Assembly (NCBI RefSeq): GCF_010015445.1
Contig: NC_053133.1
Coordinates: 23,889,922-23,953,921, forward strand
Direction: 5' to 3'
From: Perca fluviatilis
Taxonomy: Eukaryota > Chordata > Actinopteri > Perciformes > Percidae
Length of the DNA: 64,000 nucleotides
Shown: one piece after another, positions 34,201 to 46,767 of the stretch
Layout of the letters: each line of letters opens with the position of its first letter
How positions within the stretch are numbered: position 1 is the first letter of the stretch
Notes under the pieces: generated by a model
Databases searched by the model: none
What the model saw: only the letters and a program-made list of their open reading frames with translations
What the model was told of the DNA's origin: nothing
Program-made: the position numbers and the translations under genes

Positions 34201-37075
34201 CTGCGACTTGTCTGAAATGCTGGTTTTTACAAACACACAAAAAAAAAAAAACACATCACGAATGCTTGTGTGTCTCATCTTTACTTTTAATCACTTACGA
34301 AAGTGGCAAGCCAAAGGTGTTGCTGGATAAATTAACATCCAAAATAGCTACTTTGATTATTAAGATCTAATATTTAGAAAGGGATGTTAAGGTAAACACT
34401 CTAACGACCCCGCAGTGTTAGATGGGTCATCTCTTCCCAAAGGGCAGCTCCTGTGACTCTTAAATAGAACACCAGTCCATCCACTGAAGCCCATGGCTAA
34501 CGTCTGTATTAAGCCTCATTAGCAGCCTTCCTATACAAATTTATTCACTGCAGATTACAAAACCAGGCTCTGGGGTGGGAAACCACAGCCCGGCAAATCA
34601 TTAATTGATGATCCTGCAATTCTGCTCCTGTTCCAGTATCTCTCCAAGCCGTATGAGAGCAGACTCAATCTGACAACCTCACACAATTTTTGCCTGAAAC
34701 ATTCTCCACACCATAATATCTTTTTTTTCTAATAGTGGACTGCAGAAAGGCCCGATAATGTAAAAATGACCTTGTCTCGGTCCATTCCTCCCTAAAGCTG
34801 AACGTGTTTATTTTGCTATGTAGTCTCAAAGTCGGAAATTACAGCTAAAGAAAGATGGAATACTGTACAGTATATTAAGGGTCTTTGTCTCACAGGGCTG
34901 AACAGAGGACGTGTGGATTAGGCTGTCATGAACTGTGTATACTAAGTATGGTAGGGGGTCTAAAATACACTGAAATAATACTTCCTCCTCTCAATAGGAA
35001 AGTAATTTCCTTGACAGGATGGGTTCTCCAAAAATGCGTGGGTTTTCTCTTTCTGGGAAAGAGATCTTATTCAGACACCGTTAAATCAGAGATCCTGCTG
35101 AGGTGAGATGGCTGTTCTCCTGCTGAATCTTTTTTTTTTTTTTTTTACTCTACAGATTTAGAGTTTTCCAGTCCATTCTGTCTGCTCACTCCATTAATTT
35201 CTCTGATGCTCTGCTCTCCTGTAATGATGACAGTTAACCTGGAATCGCAGTCATATTAAAGACTGGAATCGGTGCACATGAGCCAGCTACGAATGCTAAT
35301 TGGCTTGATTGTTATTAATTTTGACATTACGTTCCAATTAAAGATAGCAAAACATTGATTTCATTTTCTTTTCATTTTATGGTTGGAGATTAAGAGAGCA
35401 TTGATCACACCTGAATGACTCGGTATGTGCGTAGCTAATTAAAGACTGAGATTGCAATTAAGATAATGAGTCTATGTAAGTTTTCAGATGGAACACACAA
35501 ACAGTTTTTTAACCCTGTCAGTCAGGGACATGCGACTGTAACTACTTAGTGTAGTGTGTAATATCATCTACATTTTTAGGACATACTGTGGGATGAGGAT
35601 GTTATGCTAAATATTCCACATTGTGCATGCACTGTAAAGGCTGTAGCATATTTCTTGGGGCTGCACATGTGTTTACACCTATCGTTGGAGAATCATAGTT
35701 CCAGTTCTCACTGTGTTGGAAAGGAAGCTTTTTGCACAACAATAAAAGGTAACAAACCAGATAATTTGAATCATAGTCGACATTTGATCTCAGCAGAGAT
35801 CTTACTGAAATAATTCATGCAGGCGAGTCGGCCTTTTTTGTCCAGTGTTAACAATCAGCAAATGGGTAACTGTCCTCTAAAGAACAATTAAGTGTACATT
35901 GACATTGACCTTGTTTACAGAGGGCTGTAAGTATTGGACAAAGTCTGGTCATAGGGCAATTTCACAAGACTTGTGTTTGAAGTTGTTTAAATTCTGGAGT
36001 ATTTACTCTTTGCTCTTGTAAATTTGGGTATGCAGGAACAAGTGTTTGGGGGACACTAAATATCCACACTGGGACACCTGGAACACCTGAAAATGTAAGC
36101 CTTGGTAGCTCTGCAAGAAACAACCCAACACAAGGGTTTGCAACCAGGTGTTGACAATTCTGGAAAACCCTGGATTATGTTCAATAACCAGGGTTTTTTT
36201 TTTATGCCGAATGCCAAAGTAAAAAAAAAAAAAGGGCTTTCTACAATATGTGCACATGGCAACTAAAGTACATTTGAGAATAGGAGAAGATTGTGGTTAT
36301 GACAAATAAACTATGATTAAAGAATGATCATGGTTGCGCTAAACAATTGCTTAAAGCAAACGTTAATTGCAGGTCTGTAATTTGACTTGAACTCTAGTCT
36401 CCTGCATGTAAGTTGGACCCTCTGCATGCCCATCCAGCAACCTTGACCGACAGTGGCACGTTAGTGCATTGGCATTGGTTGTTAATGGTGGGGTACAGAA
36501 TTTCCCAAATTGGGCATAATTAATGGGCTCAATTTGGTTCCTCATAATGCCTGGTAAATGCATTAGCGACTTAAGAAAAAGAACTGAGTAAACAAAGGTT
36601 TGGTCTAATGCTCGTATTTAGCCCTTCTCCATGTTTTCTTATGAGATACTGAATTACAATAAGCAGAGCAGACATTTCTATCATGATTATCTTAAGTAAC
36701 AGGATTGAATAAGATTGTGTCTTCTTGCTCCCGAGCTGCCTAATTCACTGACTTCATGTAATGGCAAGTTGCCAAGATGGAATCCAATAAACAAGACCTC
36801 TGTGACTCCGTGCCATTTTTCAGTCACCTGGTTGCTTGTAATGAGGCAACGTGAACCTAAATCAACCAGAAACACGAAATGCAAAAAAGAAAATGTTTTC
36901 ACTCTCATAAAAGAGGAAATCATTGGTGTGATGGCACCATTATAGTCTCGCCAGATAGGATGCATCAACAACTGTTTTGATGCAGTGCAAAGAGTGCCAT
37001 TTCAGACTCCAGATTCCACCTCATGCAGACGCTGAGAATAATTCTGTAGGCCAGAGCTGCAATCTCCAGAAAAAT
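31271..37075. other. No gene seen; enhancer-like blocks at 34500-35480
   Basis: Long stretch without recognisable coding sequence. Poly-A/T tracts occur at 33487-33499, 34239-34251 and 35130-35146. Two segments, 34500-34700 and 35180-35480, have balanced composition and clusters of ATTA/TAAT cores (ATTAATTGATG, GCTAATTGGC, TTATTAATTTTG, GTAGCTAATTAAAG), typical of conserved noncoding elements near developmental genes. That is inference from composition alone. Confidence 0.45.
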
Positions 37076-37840
37076 CTAGGGTCCTATTTTAACAATCTAA
37101 GCACACGGCGTGTCCAAATCCACTTTTGCGCGTTTGACGGCGGAAAAAAGGGTCCGTGCCCCGGGCGCATGGTTCAAAAGGGTTGTACATAGTGTCTTCA
37201 TTAATTCATAGGTGTGTTTTGGGCGTAACATGCAGTAAACCAATCAGAGTGTCATCTCCCGTTCCCTTTAAAAGCCAGGATCGTTAGTACCATGGCGCAT
37301 TGTTATGATGGCGGATTTGCACTGTTTTTATTTGTAATCTTTTGCATGTTTGTGTGCTGCTGCGCTTCCCTGTGTGTGCGTGTGGGGTGGTGATGGCGCA
37401 GTGGATATGACACATGCATTTGGCGTGGGAGACCTGGGTTTGATTCCCACTGCAATACATCGACCGATGTGTCCCTGAGCAAGACACTTAACCCCTAGTT
37501 GCGTATGCCCTCTGACATATATAGAAATTGTAAATCACTTTGGATAAAAGTGTCAGCTAAATGACATGTAGTATGGCACATTTGACTTTAGAGCAGGTTT
37601 TTGTTGGTCGATGGCGTGATCACTTCCCGCTGCCTCAATATAGCAATACGCCAATAATTCACCTGAGCAGACCACCCTGTAAGACCAGTACGCCCATGGG
37701 CGCAAAGATGGGCGCAGGTGCATTTGCTATTTAAACAACACGGCTGCTAGACGGGAAATTGACAACTGCGTTGGTCTTAAACTAGCAAAGACACTTGCGT
37801 CGGGCTTTGTGCTGCGCCGGGTGCAAGATAGGGCCCCTAG
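37076..37840 (+). mobile_element. MITE with CTAGGGxCCTAT ends, hosting a SINE
   Basis: The left end CTAGGGTCCTATTTTAAC and the right end CAAGATAGGGCCCCTAG are imperfect inverted copies. Subterminal CGCCC/GGGCG blocks (GCCCCGGGCGCATGG on the left, GGGCGCAAAGATGGGCGC on the right) make the element strongly self-complementary. It is a familiar type in percomorph fish. No clear target duplication is visible, so the superfamily stays open. A SINE at 37385-37571 lies inside, and a truncated relative lies at 28228-28372. Confidence 0.63.
37385..37571 (+). mobile_element. tRNA-derived SINE, second family
   Basis: The head shows A-box TGGCGCAGTGG and B-box GGTTTGATTCC. A central part follows with GTGTCCCTGAGCAAGACACT and TTAACCCC, and the 3' part ends AAATCACTTTGGATAAAAGT then CAGCTAAATGACATGTA. 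This central and tail order is typical of a widespread fish SINE group whose 3' end is borrowed from a LINE. It differs from the family at 1427 and 30835. Target duplication is unclear. Confidence 0.8.
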
Positions 37841-39613
37841 ACTTTAAAGTTGGACTCCTTCTCTCTGTCGTTAGGTTTCTACAAGATTTATACATAACCA
37901 GACTTTGTAAAGTTCCGTCTTGGGCTCAGCTAACCTGGTCATGTTGGTAGTTCACCTATTTTTTTCTGGGACATGCAACAATGGCACCTGTCCATTAATG
38001 CCATATTGTTTCATGCATTGCCCACAATAATTTGACACCAGTGACCCCCAACTATTCTTCCTCCATTTCCTGTACATACTGTAACTGTGGAAGTATGCAT
38101 GTACTCTGAGGTGAGAATTGTTCTAAGTCTTCTGGTCTTGAAATAGCTCATTAAAAACAATGCTGGTTTGCATGTGTGTAATTACATATTTTGCCACGGA
38201 TTTCCCTCAGATGCAAAGGCTGACCTGATTTTCTTAATGACTAAAACCTCGAGTCCATGCTGGTACCAGAGACGTTTCTGCACAGTGACGTTGCGGCGGA
38301 GTTGAAAAGGATCTGGCCTAATTAAATGAAATATCCTGATGCAATGGGGCATCCTGAGGAGTGTGCAGTGGGATGTTCGTTTGATTAGAGTAGCAGTCAA
38401 TTTATTATTGGATAGAGCTAGGTCTACCTTTCGTAAGTGTGGCCACTGTTTCTCTACCTAATGCAGTTATTATAATTTGTCATTCATTATTCATTGATAT
38501 TACTTTTACATTACTTTCTTTAGACTTGCATTAACTACAAGCATGTGCTGATTATACAGATCTGGAATGTTTTAGTGAGTTACCTCTGTCTGTTTTAATT
38601 AAATATAATATTTTAGTTGTTGTCCACCTAGTTAACAAGCTTTAACAAGTAAGCAAAAAAGATATTAGCATCACTAAATATGGGAGACAGATGTTTGTAA
38701 TACTGTTTTACTGTAGACCGAATAATGCCATTAGGGAAGGTTCATTCTTCAACTCTTACATATAGCACATGAGCTGTAAAGATTGTTTTGTTTAATGCTT
38801 TGCCTCATTCATGCACTTTTTCTTATTTATTTTTTATTCGTTATGAGCAACAACAAAAAATGTACTTGCTTCTGTTTCTACCCCTGGGCTTATATTCGTG
38901 AAGATGCACACCTGTATGTGAACCACTTTGGTGTAATTTATGACCCATTCCACAGCATTAAGTTCACAGTGATAAGGCTGAAAACTAAAACTCCTTTGGA
39001 TAGAAATGAGTGGGAACAAAAAATGAAATGGCAGTAAAAAATGTCTCTGCCGTTGGTTTATGTTAATAATTGATTTGTTTCTACTTTTCATATATTAGCC
39101 TGTGGCCATATCCAAAAATTTGAAGAATTGGTTGCATTTTGTAGTCTGTACTTTCATGTGACTAATTAGAAAAAAAAAGTGAACAGCATTTGCCGTCATC
39201 CCCTTCGGTTAAATCTAATTGATCAGCCACTGTCAGAGGTGTAAAGAGTAATTAAGGTGATTTAACGGTGAGGAGATTCTGGTTGCAAACTGATTACACT
39301 TTTACTATTACTGGAATTATTAAAAATGCATTCTCCCACTCATTAAGAATGTAGGCTGTCCAAAATCATGTCCTTACACTTGTGGTTTTTGTGTGGTTTT
39401 TAGCTCTACAAGAAAACGTTGTCGGCAGATATTATACTCCGAAATGAAAATAATAATAAAAAGAACGCTATGAGAGAATACTGTGTGTGCTCTTAATTGT
39501 ATGAACAAAATAATTCCTCATAGGCATCCCATTTCCTTATATCTGGTAAAAAAAAGGCCCCCATGGTATTTTCTTTGCTTTATATTTTATCATGTTCCTT
39601 TTTTCACAAGCTT
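37841..39613. other. No gene seen
   Basis: AT-rich sequence. Several ATTAAT/TAATTA patches occur (for example 38598-38612, 39250-39270). No coding or repeat signature was recognised. Confidence 0.5.
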
Positions 39614-39668
39614 ACTCTCTTTTTTTTCCAAAGAGGCATTTTGCCTCTTCGGAAAAAAAAAAAGAGTG
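39614..39668. repeat. Long hairpin (about 24-bp stem, 5-nt loop)
   Basis: CCAAAGAGGC (39628-39637) pairs with GCCTCTTCGG (39643-39652) with one mismatch around an ATTTT loop. The pairing extends outward through T8 against A11 and then through CTCT/AGAG. The structure could be a tiny snap-back MITE remnant or a hairpin transcript. No annotation class fits it better. Confidence 0.6.
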
Positions 39669-40481
39669 AAAATAATTATCACAGCTCTGGAGTACAGAAA
39701 AAAAGAATATGTAATTAGCACCATGGAATTAATCAAAGATAGGAAAATTGCAATTATACTTGTTCTTATTAAGTTATATTATTTTCTGGACCACCATGAA
39801 ATTCTTTTCTTTTTTCTGGTATTCCAATCCTGCGTTAGACAAATTTATAACAATGGTTTATTCTTCTAAACTTTAAAAATGGTGGGTTACATTTCAACGT
39901 AATCCTTTCATTACAAGGCAAAACCAAGACTAAACCTGGGCTGCATTTGTGCAAAAATATGGAAGCTTTAACTTTAACAAGGAGCAGTATGAAGAAACTT
40001 TAGAAACTGGACAATTCAGACCGAGGTGTATTCATCAAAAGTCACATCCTTGAAAAAATAAAGGAAGCTGTTTCAGGCTATGAAGGACATAACTGAATAC
40101 TGTATTCATCCACAATTTCTTGGAATACATGTACAGTACACAGTCAGTCATTTTGGCCAGAGATAAGGAGAAGTGTGGGCATTCTTTTGCCATCTGTTCT
40201 TATCCATATTCATGCTTTTGTAAGATAGGAATCAAAGGAAAGGTCCTTTGTTGTGTTAACCTGTGCAGAACGTTTAGAATTTGCCCATGACAAATATTCC
40301 ACAGCTATTCCTGTGAACACTATAGTATATAGTGAAATAGTTAAACATTTGATTTAAGTTTATGGTCCCATTCACTAGTTTCAAGTCTTCTTTAATACAG
40401 CATAATGTTCTTTTAATCCCATTTAGAGTAAAATAAGCGATAAAGCAGGGGATGATTAAGGGCCTGGCTACCTGGTGATTA
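39669..40481. other. No gene seen
   Basis: AT-rich. The frame 39483-39869, which spans the hairpin, is a chance frame. Confidence 0.5.
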
Positions 40482-40704
40482 CTTTCGCTTTGCCAGACCT
40501 TCCCCCACAGCGCTGCGGAGAAGGGTCTGGCTAGTCTACACAGCATTCCAGGATTGGAGAATTTTTTTTAAACCAATCACAATCGTCTTGGGCAGCCTAA
40601 GCGCCGTATGGAGCAGAGGCGTCTCTACAAAATAGCCATGGAAAGGAACTTGTTTTGGTGGAACATGTGTACGTTCCAGAAGTGGAACGTTGTGGATATA
40701 GACT
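40482..40704 (+). repeat. Snap-back repeat, copy 3, internally deleted
   Basis: The hairpin GCCAGACC..GGTCTGGC (40492-40530) is followed by TTTAAACCAATCACAATCG, GGAACTTGTTTTGGTGGAAC and ATGTGTACGTTC. It then jumps directly to AGAAGTGGAACGTTGTGG and ends ATATAGACT. Compared with copies 1 and 2, about 240 bp between the GTACGTTC block and the GAAGTGGAACG block is missing. GTACGTTC and GGAACGT at the junction suggest deletion between short similar sequences. Confidence 0.78.
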
Positions 40705-41215
40705 CCCTTGTGATTGACGTGTTGCTACCACGGCAACATGCATAGTGTCCTTGGGTTGTCCGTCAGATCCACCCCTCGCTCCTCCCTAAAATGGTCACTT
40801 CGAGCTCCAAAAAAAAGATGGTCGACGGCCAAAATGGCAAGATATATAGTCATGTATTCATTTACTAGACTATACGAGTCATTTGCTAACAGCAAGCTAT
40901 TTTGGACCAGGCTATTTCTGGAAACAAAAGCGTTAATTTTGAAAGTCACATTGCTGATACTACGGTAATGTTTGAGTTTTCTACAGTGTAATATCTCCGG
41001 TCTCTCCAGTCTTTCTTTCATCATCTATTCTTGAATTAACTGTAGCAATCGACAGAGACGGGCTGTACCCAGCATGCTGTTGATAGGGGTTCCCTCTCAA
41101 TACACTGTACATAAAGCATTTCTAATATACATGTCCTGTAGATCCAAGAGCTCATACTCAACACTGTAATTCCTTGGGTTCTCCACAATCCACCCGCCAA
41201 ATGTGAAGTCGATCG
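40705..41215. other. No gene seen; possibly older repeat sequence
   Basis: Overlapping frames on both strands (40714-40968 plus, 40725-41024 minus) carry no recognisable domain. Base composition is mixed. Confidence 0.45.
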
Positions 41216-41672
41216 GTGAAATGGTCACGTTATTTAATCTGTTGATTTGTGTACACTGACACGTTTATCTAGTTTTTTTTCATGGTGGCCAGCATGTTAT
41301 TTAAACTAATGTATTTCAATGGGAAGCAGCTTTCGTGATCACAGCACGACTATGGTAGCGAGTAGTATGAAATGCCGAAAATCCGCGTAGGGAGGTTCGT
41401 TGGGGTGGTGCATGGGTCAAACAACACAGGACTTTCACCCCGGAGACTGGGGATCGTGTCCCGCGTTTGACGTTTCCTTTCCCCGTTGTTTTATACCCCA
41501 AACTCAACCGTCCCGTTGTTGTCCCGCGTTCCGCAGAGACCGCGGCCATCTCCCACATGTGACCTTTCCTTTCCCCATTCTTCTTTTCCTAAACCCAACC
41601 TCCGTATAGATGCTTCCCATTACGTACTGACCACCATGAATCAATAGATTAAAAATGACGTGACCATTTCAC
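41216..41672. mobile_element. Element with long inverted ends (GTGAAATGGTCACGT)
   Basis: GTGAAATGGTCACGT at 41216-41230 is mirrored by ACGTGACCATTTCAC at 41658-41672. The inversion continues inward through AATCTGTTGATT against AATCAATAGATT, CATGGTGGCCAG (41281-41292) against CTGACCACCATG, and AATGGGAAGCA against TGCTTCCCATT. The middle contains CCCCGGAGACTGGGGATCG and CCGCGTTTGACGTTTCC. The family is not recognised with confidence. Frames within it (41316-41609, both strands) are not genes. Confidence 0.65.
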
Positions 41673-41700
41673 AAACTGCCGTGAGACCGTGTTGAGAAAG

Positions 41701-41701
41701 C

Positions 41702-41733
<32 letters not shown>
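41701..41733. repeat. (CAGA)8 microsatellite
   Basis: Eight perfect CAGA units plus one base, directly following the long-inverted-end element. Confidence 0.97.
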
Positions 41734-43844
41734 CCCTTCCATTTTAGTTAGATAACTTCTTCTAATTGTGTTATATTTGTTCCTGTTAGAGTACCTACAG
41801 TATGCCCATGTATCACTCATCTAGCCCAAGGAAACATTAACTACTTCAATCGTCAGTTGTCTGTGTTTAATGCTTAAAGTTTGTTTAAACTTTGAACCAT
41901 GAACTGTGATGACCTATTCCTGATATGTGTATCAGTTATGTACACATTGCTCAGCATGGGGCCAACCAAACCACGGATCTCCCACTCAGCTCTTATGTCT
42001 ATAATTAGTTTCATAGTGAGAGGAAATTCATTTTCACATGCCTAACAGCCTCCAACTGTCAGGCAGCGCCAATGGATATGGATGGACCTTATTCAACTAA
42101 TTACCCGAAAGCAAATTTGCTTCTTTTTTTCAGCTTTCGCAATACTAAAGTTGTACCTTCAACAAAGATGCAGTGAATTCCCTGTTTAGTAATCTTTGGG
42201 TCCATATGGAATATGTAAAAGATAAATAAAGTTACAAAACGGCCCTTAAGTGAGGTTAGAATGATGGTGATTTAATAGTGAGCAGCCACTTAAACATCTC
42301 TGAGTAGAAGGGATTTAGCCAGTTCTTCAGAAGTCCTTTGAGCAATTTGGGAGTGCTGGTCATGTTATATATATTAATTTAGTGTTATCAAGCTGTGCCG
42401 ACCACATGCTACTTTAGGTCATTGCCTGTGTCTCCTTCTAAAAACTGCATTTTGCATTTGAGTTCAGCTATAAAACGGCAGTCATTTGGACTTGATGTTG
42501 TATGAATTGAATTGTGATTGATCAAGTGTTTCATCCTAGAAGACTACATATCCATTTTGAAAATTAACATAAGAGTGCATGACAAATCGTCCATTGTCGA
42601 CTTTTTCATGCAAATTACTCAAGCAGTTTATAACTATAATAAAAAATTTCAAAAACATTGAGAGTTCTTCCCCCAAATTGTGTTATCAAAGTAGATGTCA
42701 CATGTTTTCATTGGTGGGCATATATTAAGTTATGTTATATTTTCTTTATGACATGTTGAAATAAATCTTGATGTCAGTGGAGATGCAGTCAGCTTCAGTC
42801 TGTTTTTATGTGGTCCTTCTGTGGAGTTATTGGGCTCACTGCTCTATATAATCTCAAAAGAGAATGGTCAATTATGCAGTAGGTATGTGTAGAGATGATT
42901 AAACATCCTAATAGCAATTTGTTTACAATTAAAGTAACACTGTTACACAATATTAATGAAGGCCACATTCATTGAATATTTCTGTAGTATAATTTTAATG
43001 CATAGACGTTATGACATATTGGGAAATGTCTTGTTTCCTCGATCACATTGGGCTCGCCAGTCTATCACAGTTCTAAGACAAATACTGCATATAAACAGAC
43101 ATTTACACTTACAGTACATTCAAACCTATGAATGCAATTTAGAATCTCCACAACAACATGCTCACTGCACATAGAAAGACCTCGGTAAATAACCATTTCC
43201 TATCGCATTGTCACATGTAACTATGTAGCATGTTTTTTTCCATTAAATTCCTTCAATTAATAAGTCAAAAGTTGCAATTTCTACAAGTGCAGCACATTAC
43301 CGACTGTCACAGTTGTACAACATAACATTAAAGCTAATTCATGTTCAAATCAAAATCCTTTTAACTCATGCTAGTATAAAAATACCATGGCATTGCTATC
43401 TATGTGTTTTATTAATGACATGTCTGTAAACACAACCTCTAATCATCTTTATATACACACTTCGTTTTTTGTGAAGTCCTTACAGATACACAGTTGGGAT
43501 TTAGGGCTATACTATATAAATAAATGTAACTGACTTTGATCTTTAATGCAGTGTAATTTCTTACAGGGCCTGCTGTTGAGATCTGGAAATTATTTTTTTG
43601 TCTAGGGGGAAAAAAGGCACATAGCTAATAAAGCCTTGGAGTAAGTCATCAGTGAAGGTCTCTGTAGTGCATGATAATGCAATGTAGCCACTAAAGTGTC
43701 ATTGAGAAATGTTGCTGAAAGTGGAAATATGCATTAAACTACAGGGATATGGGGCATTCCACTGTATGGTTATATTCCTGCTAGAGAGCCATTCAAAAAA
43801 TGACATGTAGATATTCCTGTTGTTATTTGGTTGTAGTCTGAGTT
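41734..43844. other. No gene seen
   Basis: AT-rich single-copy-looking sequence. The frame 42956-43174 is unremarkable. Confidence 0.5.
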
Positions 43845-44122
43845 GAGGCCTGTACTACGAAGCAGGATTTGGCGTTAACGAGCTAACTTAAGGCTCAACC
43901 CAGGATTTTCTGTACTACGAAGGTGGATCAGTTATCGGGTTCAATCGCCGTGGTAACTCATGCTGATCACCTAACCTGGTCGGGAGCAGGTTAAGTTGGA
44001 GATCAGAGATCAACCGGTGTAAAAGCACCGCCTACTGACCAATCAATAGGTCAATTGATAACGGCGTCACCGTTCTTAAAGAAGATCAGGCGGAGCTCGG
44101 TGCAGAGAGAGAGAGAGAGGGG

Positions 44123-44190
<68 letters not shown>

Positions 44191-44845
44191 CGCTCATAAA
44201 AGTTAAAACATTGAGAGACCAACAACCCCGTTAACAAGGGTTTATGAAATATAGCCTATATATTTTAATGGGAGGGAATTGCATATCGGCTTCTTGAGCC
44301 GTGTGTCGCCAATGCGCACATCGGTTTGAATTATGTTTTTATATTTTTTATTTGCTCTCACGATCGCTTCCCACTGCCAGGGTCGCAACTGAAATAATAG
44401 GCTAAAGCAACGACTGTTTATGGAAAGCACAAGTGTAATTATGGTCAGATCTTCCTGACTGATGAGGAAGTGATATTAATAACCGTTGTTATTTAAACAT
44501 CTACAGCGTTGGCTATTTATTTATTTTTTTGCCAGCTTTCCTTCCTGTTTTAGGAAGCAGCGACTGTATTGCGTTTTCCCTGTAAAACCGTGTCTGTGTT
44601 CTTCATATTTATGGAGAAATAACATGCTGCTCTGGTAGATGTTTGCCATTGGTCGTGGTGCGCAAACACCGCCTCTTTTATGTGAACGCGCGCGTCTCTA
44701 GATTGGGAAACCCTGAGTTGACTGAACTAGTTGATAACCAGCGTCGTAGTACAGGTTATCCGGGACCGCGGTTGTTAGGTTAGGTGAAGCCGGATTACTG
44801 AAAGAGATCCAGGACAAGTTGATCTTGCTTCGTAGTACAGGCCTC
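43845..44845. mobile_element. Harbinger-like non-autonomous element (1.0 kb)
   Basis: GAGGCCTGTACTACGAAGC at the left and GCTTCGTAGTACAGGCCTC at the right are perfect 19-bp inverted repeats. The left end continues into GGATTTGGCGTTAACGAGC, and the same 5' end is found at 59578, where it precedes a SANT/Myb-like fragment typical of PIF/Harbinger elements. That link supports the superfamily call. The expected 3-bp duplication is not evident. A long (GA)n tract lies inside. No transposase frame is present. Confidence 0.72.
44104..44188. repeat. (GA)n microsatellite
   Basis: About 85 bp of GA with a short G-run interruption at 44119-44125. It is inside the Harbinger-like element. Confidence 0.96.
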
Positions 44846-45834
44846 TGGAGTCCATCAGTGACAAAGTAACCTAGGGGTAGGGTTAGTCTTTATTTACAAC
44901 ATGGTGATGCTGAAAACCCTCTTTATAATAATTGTCTTTAAGTTGAGGACTCATTTCAGTAACAAAACAATCTGAAACAACCCGATAACCCACACTGACT
45001 TGCATTCAGATAAACCAGAGGTGGCAGCTAAACAATGCATTTCAGTCTCATATTACCTTTAATAATAACAAGCATACATTTGCCTGTCAAGGGATACCAC
45101 AAAAACATGCCATGGTTGTATATATTTATATTATTTGAATGTAACCTGTTTTGTATTCCGAAAGAGAATTGCATAAAAAATTGGGCCCCTCAGCCCCATT
45201 GATGCTTTTGCTTTGTTGGATGTTTTGAAGTGCTCTCGCGTTGTAAAATATATTTACCCTTGTTCGATTGCCTCATTGACAACAAGGCACAGACAGACAG
45301 TTATGAATCCACAGCAGCCGCTTGGCTTTGGTTTACTACAACATGTTAGGCTACTGGGTAAGGCTATTTACTGAGCCTCTGTCCTCATAGACTTGTTATG
45401 GCGAAATACTGGCCCATTTGGCTACTGTGGCCCCTGATGGCAGTGGGCAGGCTTTGACAGCACTCCTGAATGGTGTTGTTGAATGCTGACAAACTGCTTC
45501 AGCACTATGGATATGCTCAAATGTTACTTGTTTTATACACTAGCAGATACCCATTCACCATGTATGGACAATCCTTTATTACTGGGTTGTTCTTTTAAAT
45601 ATATTTGAAAAAAATCATGAAATAAATTGCTTGACCTAGGCCAAGGATAACAGATGTTTGCTTTATGAACTGAAATGAAGCTGAATATAGTGTCCAGGAC
45701 AGCTTTTTCATACACATGGCAGTGACACTGAAAAGCGTATAGTTTAAGTGACCAGGCCATTGTTGTCAGCATTAAATGACCAAACAAATGTAACCTTTAA
45801 ATCAGATAAGGCAGTGCTGATAGAGGAAATGAAT
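44846..45834. other. No gene seen
   Basis: AT-rich sequence without recognisable features. Confidence 0.5.
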
Positions 45835-45960
45835 GAGATGTCTCATTTGGCAGTCCAAATGGGACATCTCCGCTTCGCTTAAGGGACCTGCATCACCCTG
45901 TCGGGTTGTATTCGCTATAATGGCCGCCTTTGTATTCGCTATAATGACCGCCTAGCTATA
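45835..45960. repeat. 16-bp-stem hairpin plus a short tandem duplication
   Basis: GAGATGTCTCATTTGG (45835-45850) and CCAAATGGGACATCTC (45855-45870) form a hairpin with a four-base loop and one mismatch. After a GC-richer spacer, TGTATTCGCTATAATGGCCG (45907-45926) is repeated as GTATTCGCTATAATGACCG 24 bp further on. This looks like one end of an unclassified MITE. The opposite end was not located. Confidence 0.45.
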
Positions 45961-46767
45961 ATTATCCTAGCTCTACATTATCCTGCTTATTACACAGCTA
46001 CTTTCCATATAAATCAATAATTTGACACAAAATATTTATTAAAAAAAAGAAGATTTTATTGAATTAAAAACGATTGTATTGAAAATAGTACGTTGCGTCT
46101 CTACGATTGGAACACTGTGTCCATAGCAACGTAAACTCTTTAGCCTACTTAGTGTTATAACTCGCATTAAACTGAACATTTCCGTTGATGGTGACGTAAG
46201 ACAAGGTAAATGGGACTTCTTTGGGAATATTTATGTTGGGGTTTCTGTCCTCATTCATCTCGTTTCTTCTTGCACTGGCGCTGCAGTTGACACAACTGGA
46301 AAAACAATGTCATAATGTAGGCTAACTATTGTCTCTACGGCTGAAATGACTGCGTAGCGATCATAGAATGTATATAAAGATGTAGCTATAGGCGCTCACC
46401 AAGATCTGCTGCCGTTTCCTGGATTGGAGGACAGGATCATTCTCCGCTTTTTAACACAGTTATACAGCCAAGCAAAGATTCATTGTGTCGTATGGAGACG
46501 ATAACTGAATGAGTTGTACACAGGACGTCCATTATGAGGCTGTGTTGAGTCACATGAAAGCCCTCTATAGCGCTGTGGCAGCTGTGGCTGCCACTCTATG
46601 GATGGATTAATGTCTTGTAATCATACTTAATTATTATCCCCACCTGCTTGTGGACCGCCGGAGACTGTGGGACCTTGTAAAACGCAGAGCTGAGAGCCAA
46701 GGAAGCATCTCTGGGGAACTGATTGAATGTCACCAGGCAAGCCTGCCCAGCCAAGGAACATTCATGG
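45961..46767. other. No gene seen
   Basis: Mixed sequence. No frame or repeat end was recognised. Confidence 0.45.

Noticed and set aside
36380..36480. Minus-strand tRNA-like SINE head
   Set aside because: Only a vague B-box-like GAGTTCAAGTC. No A-box, body or duplication.
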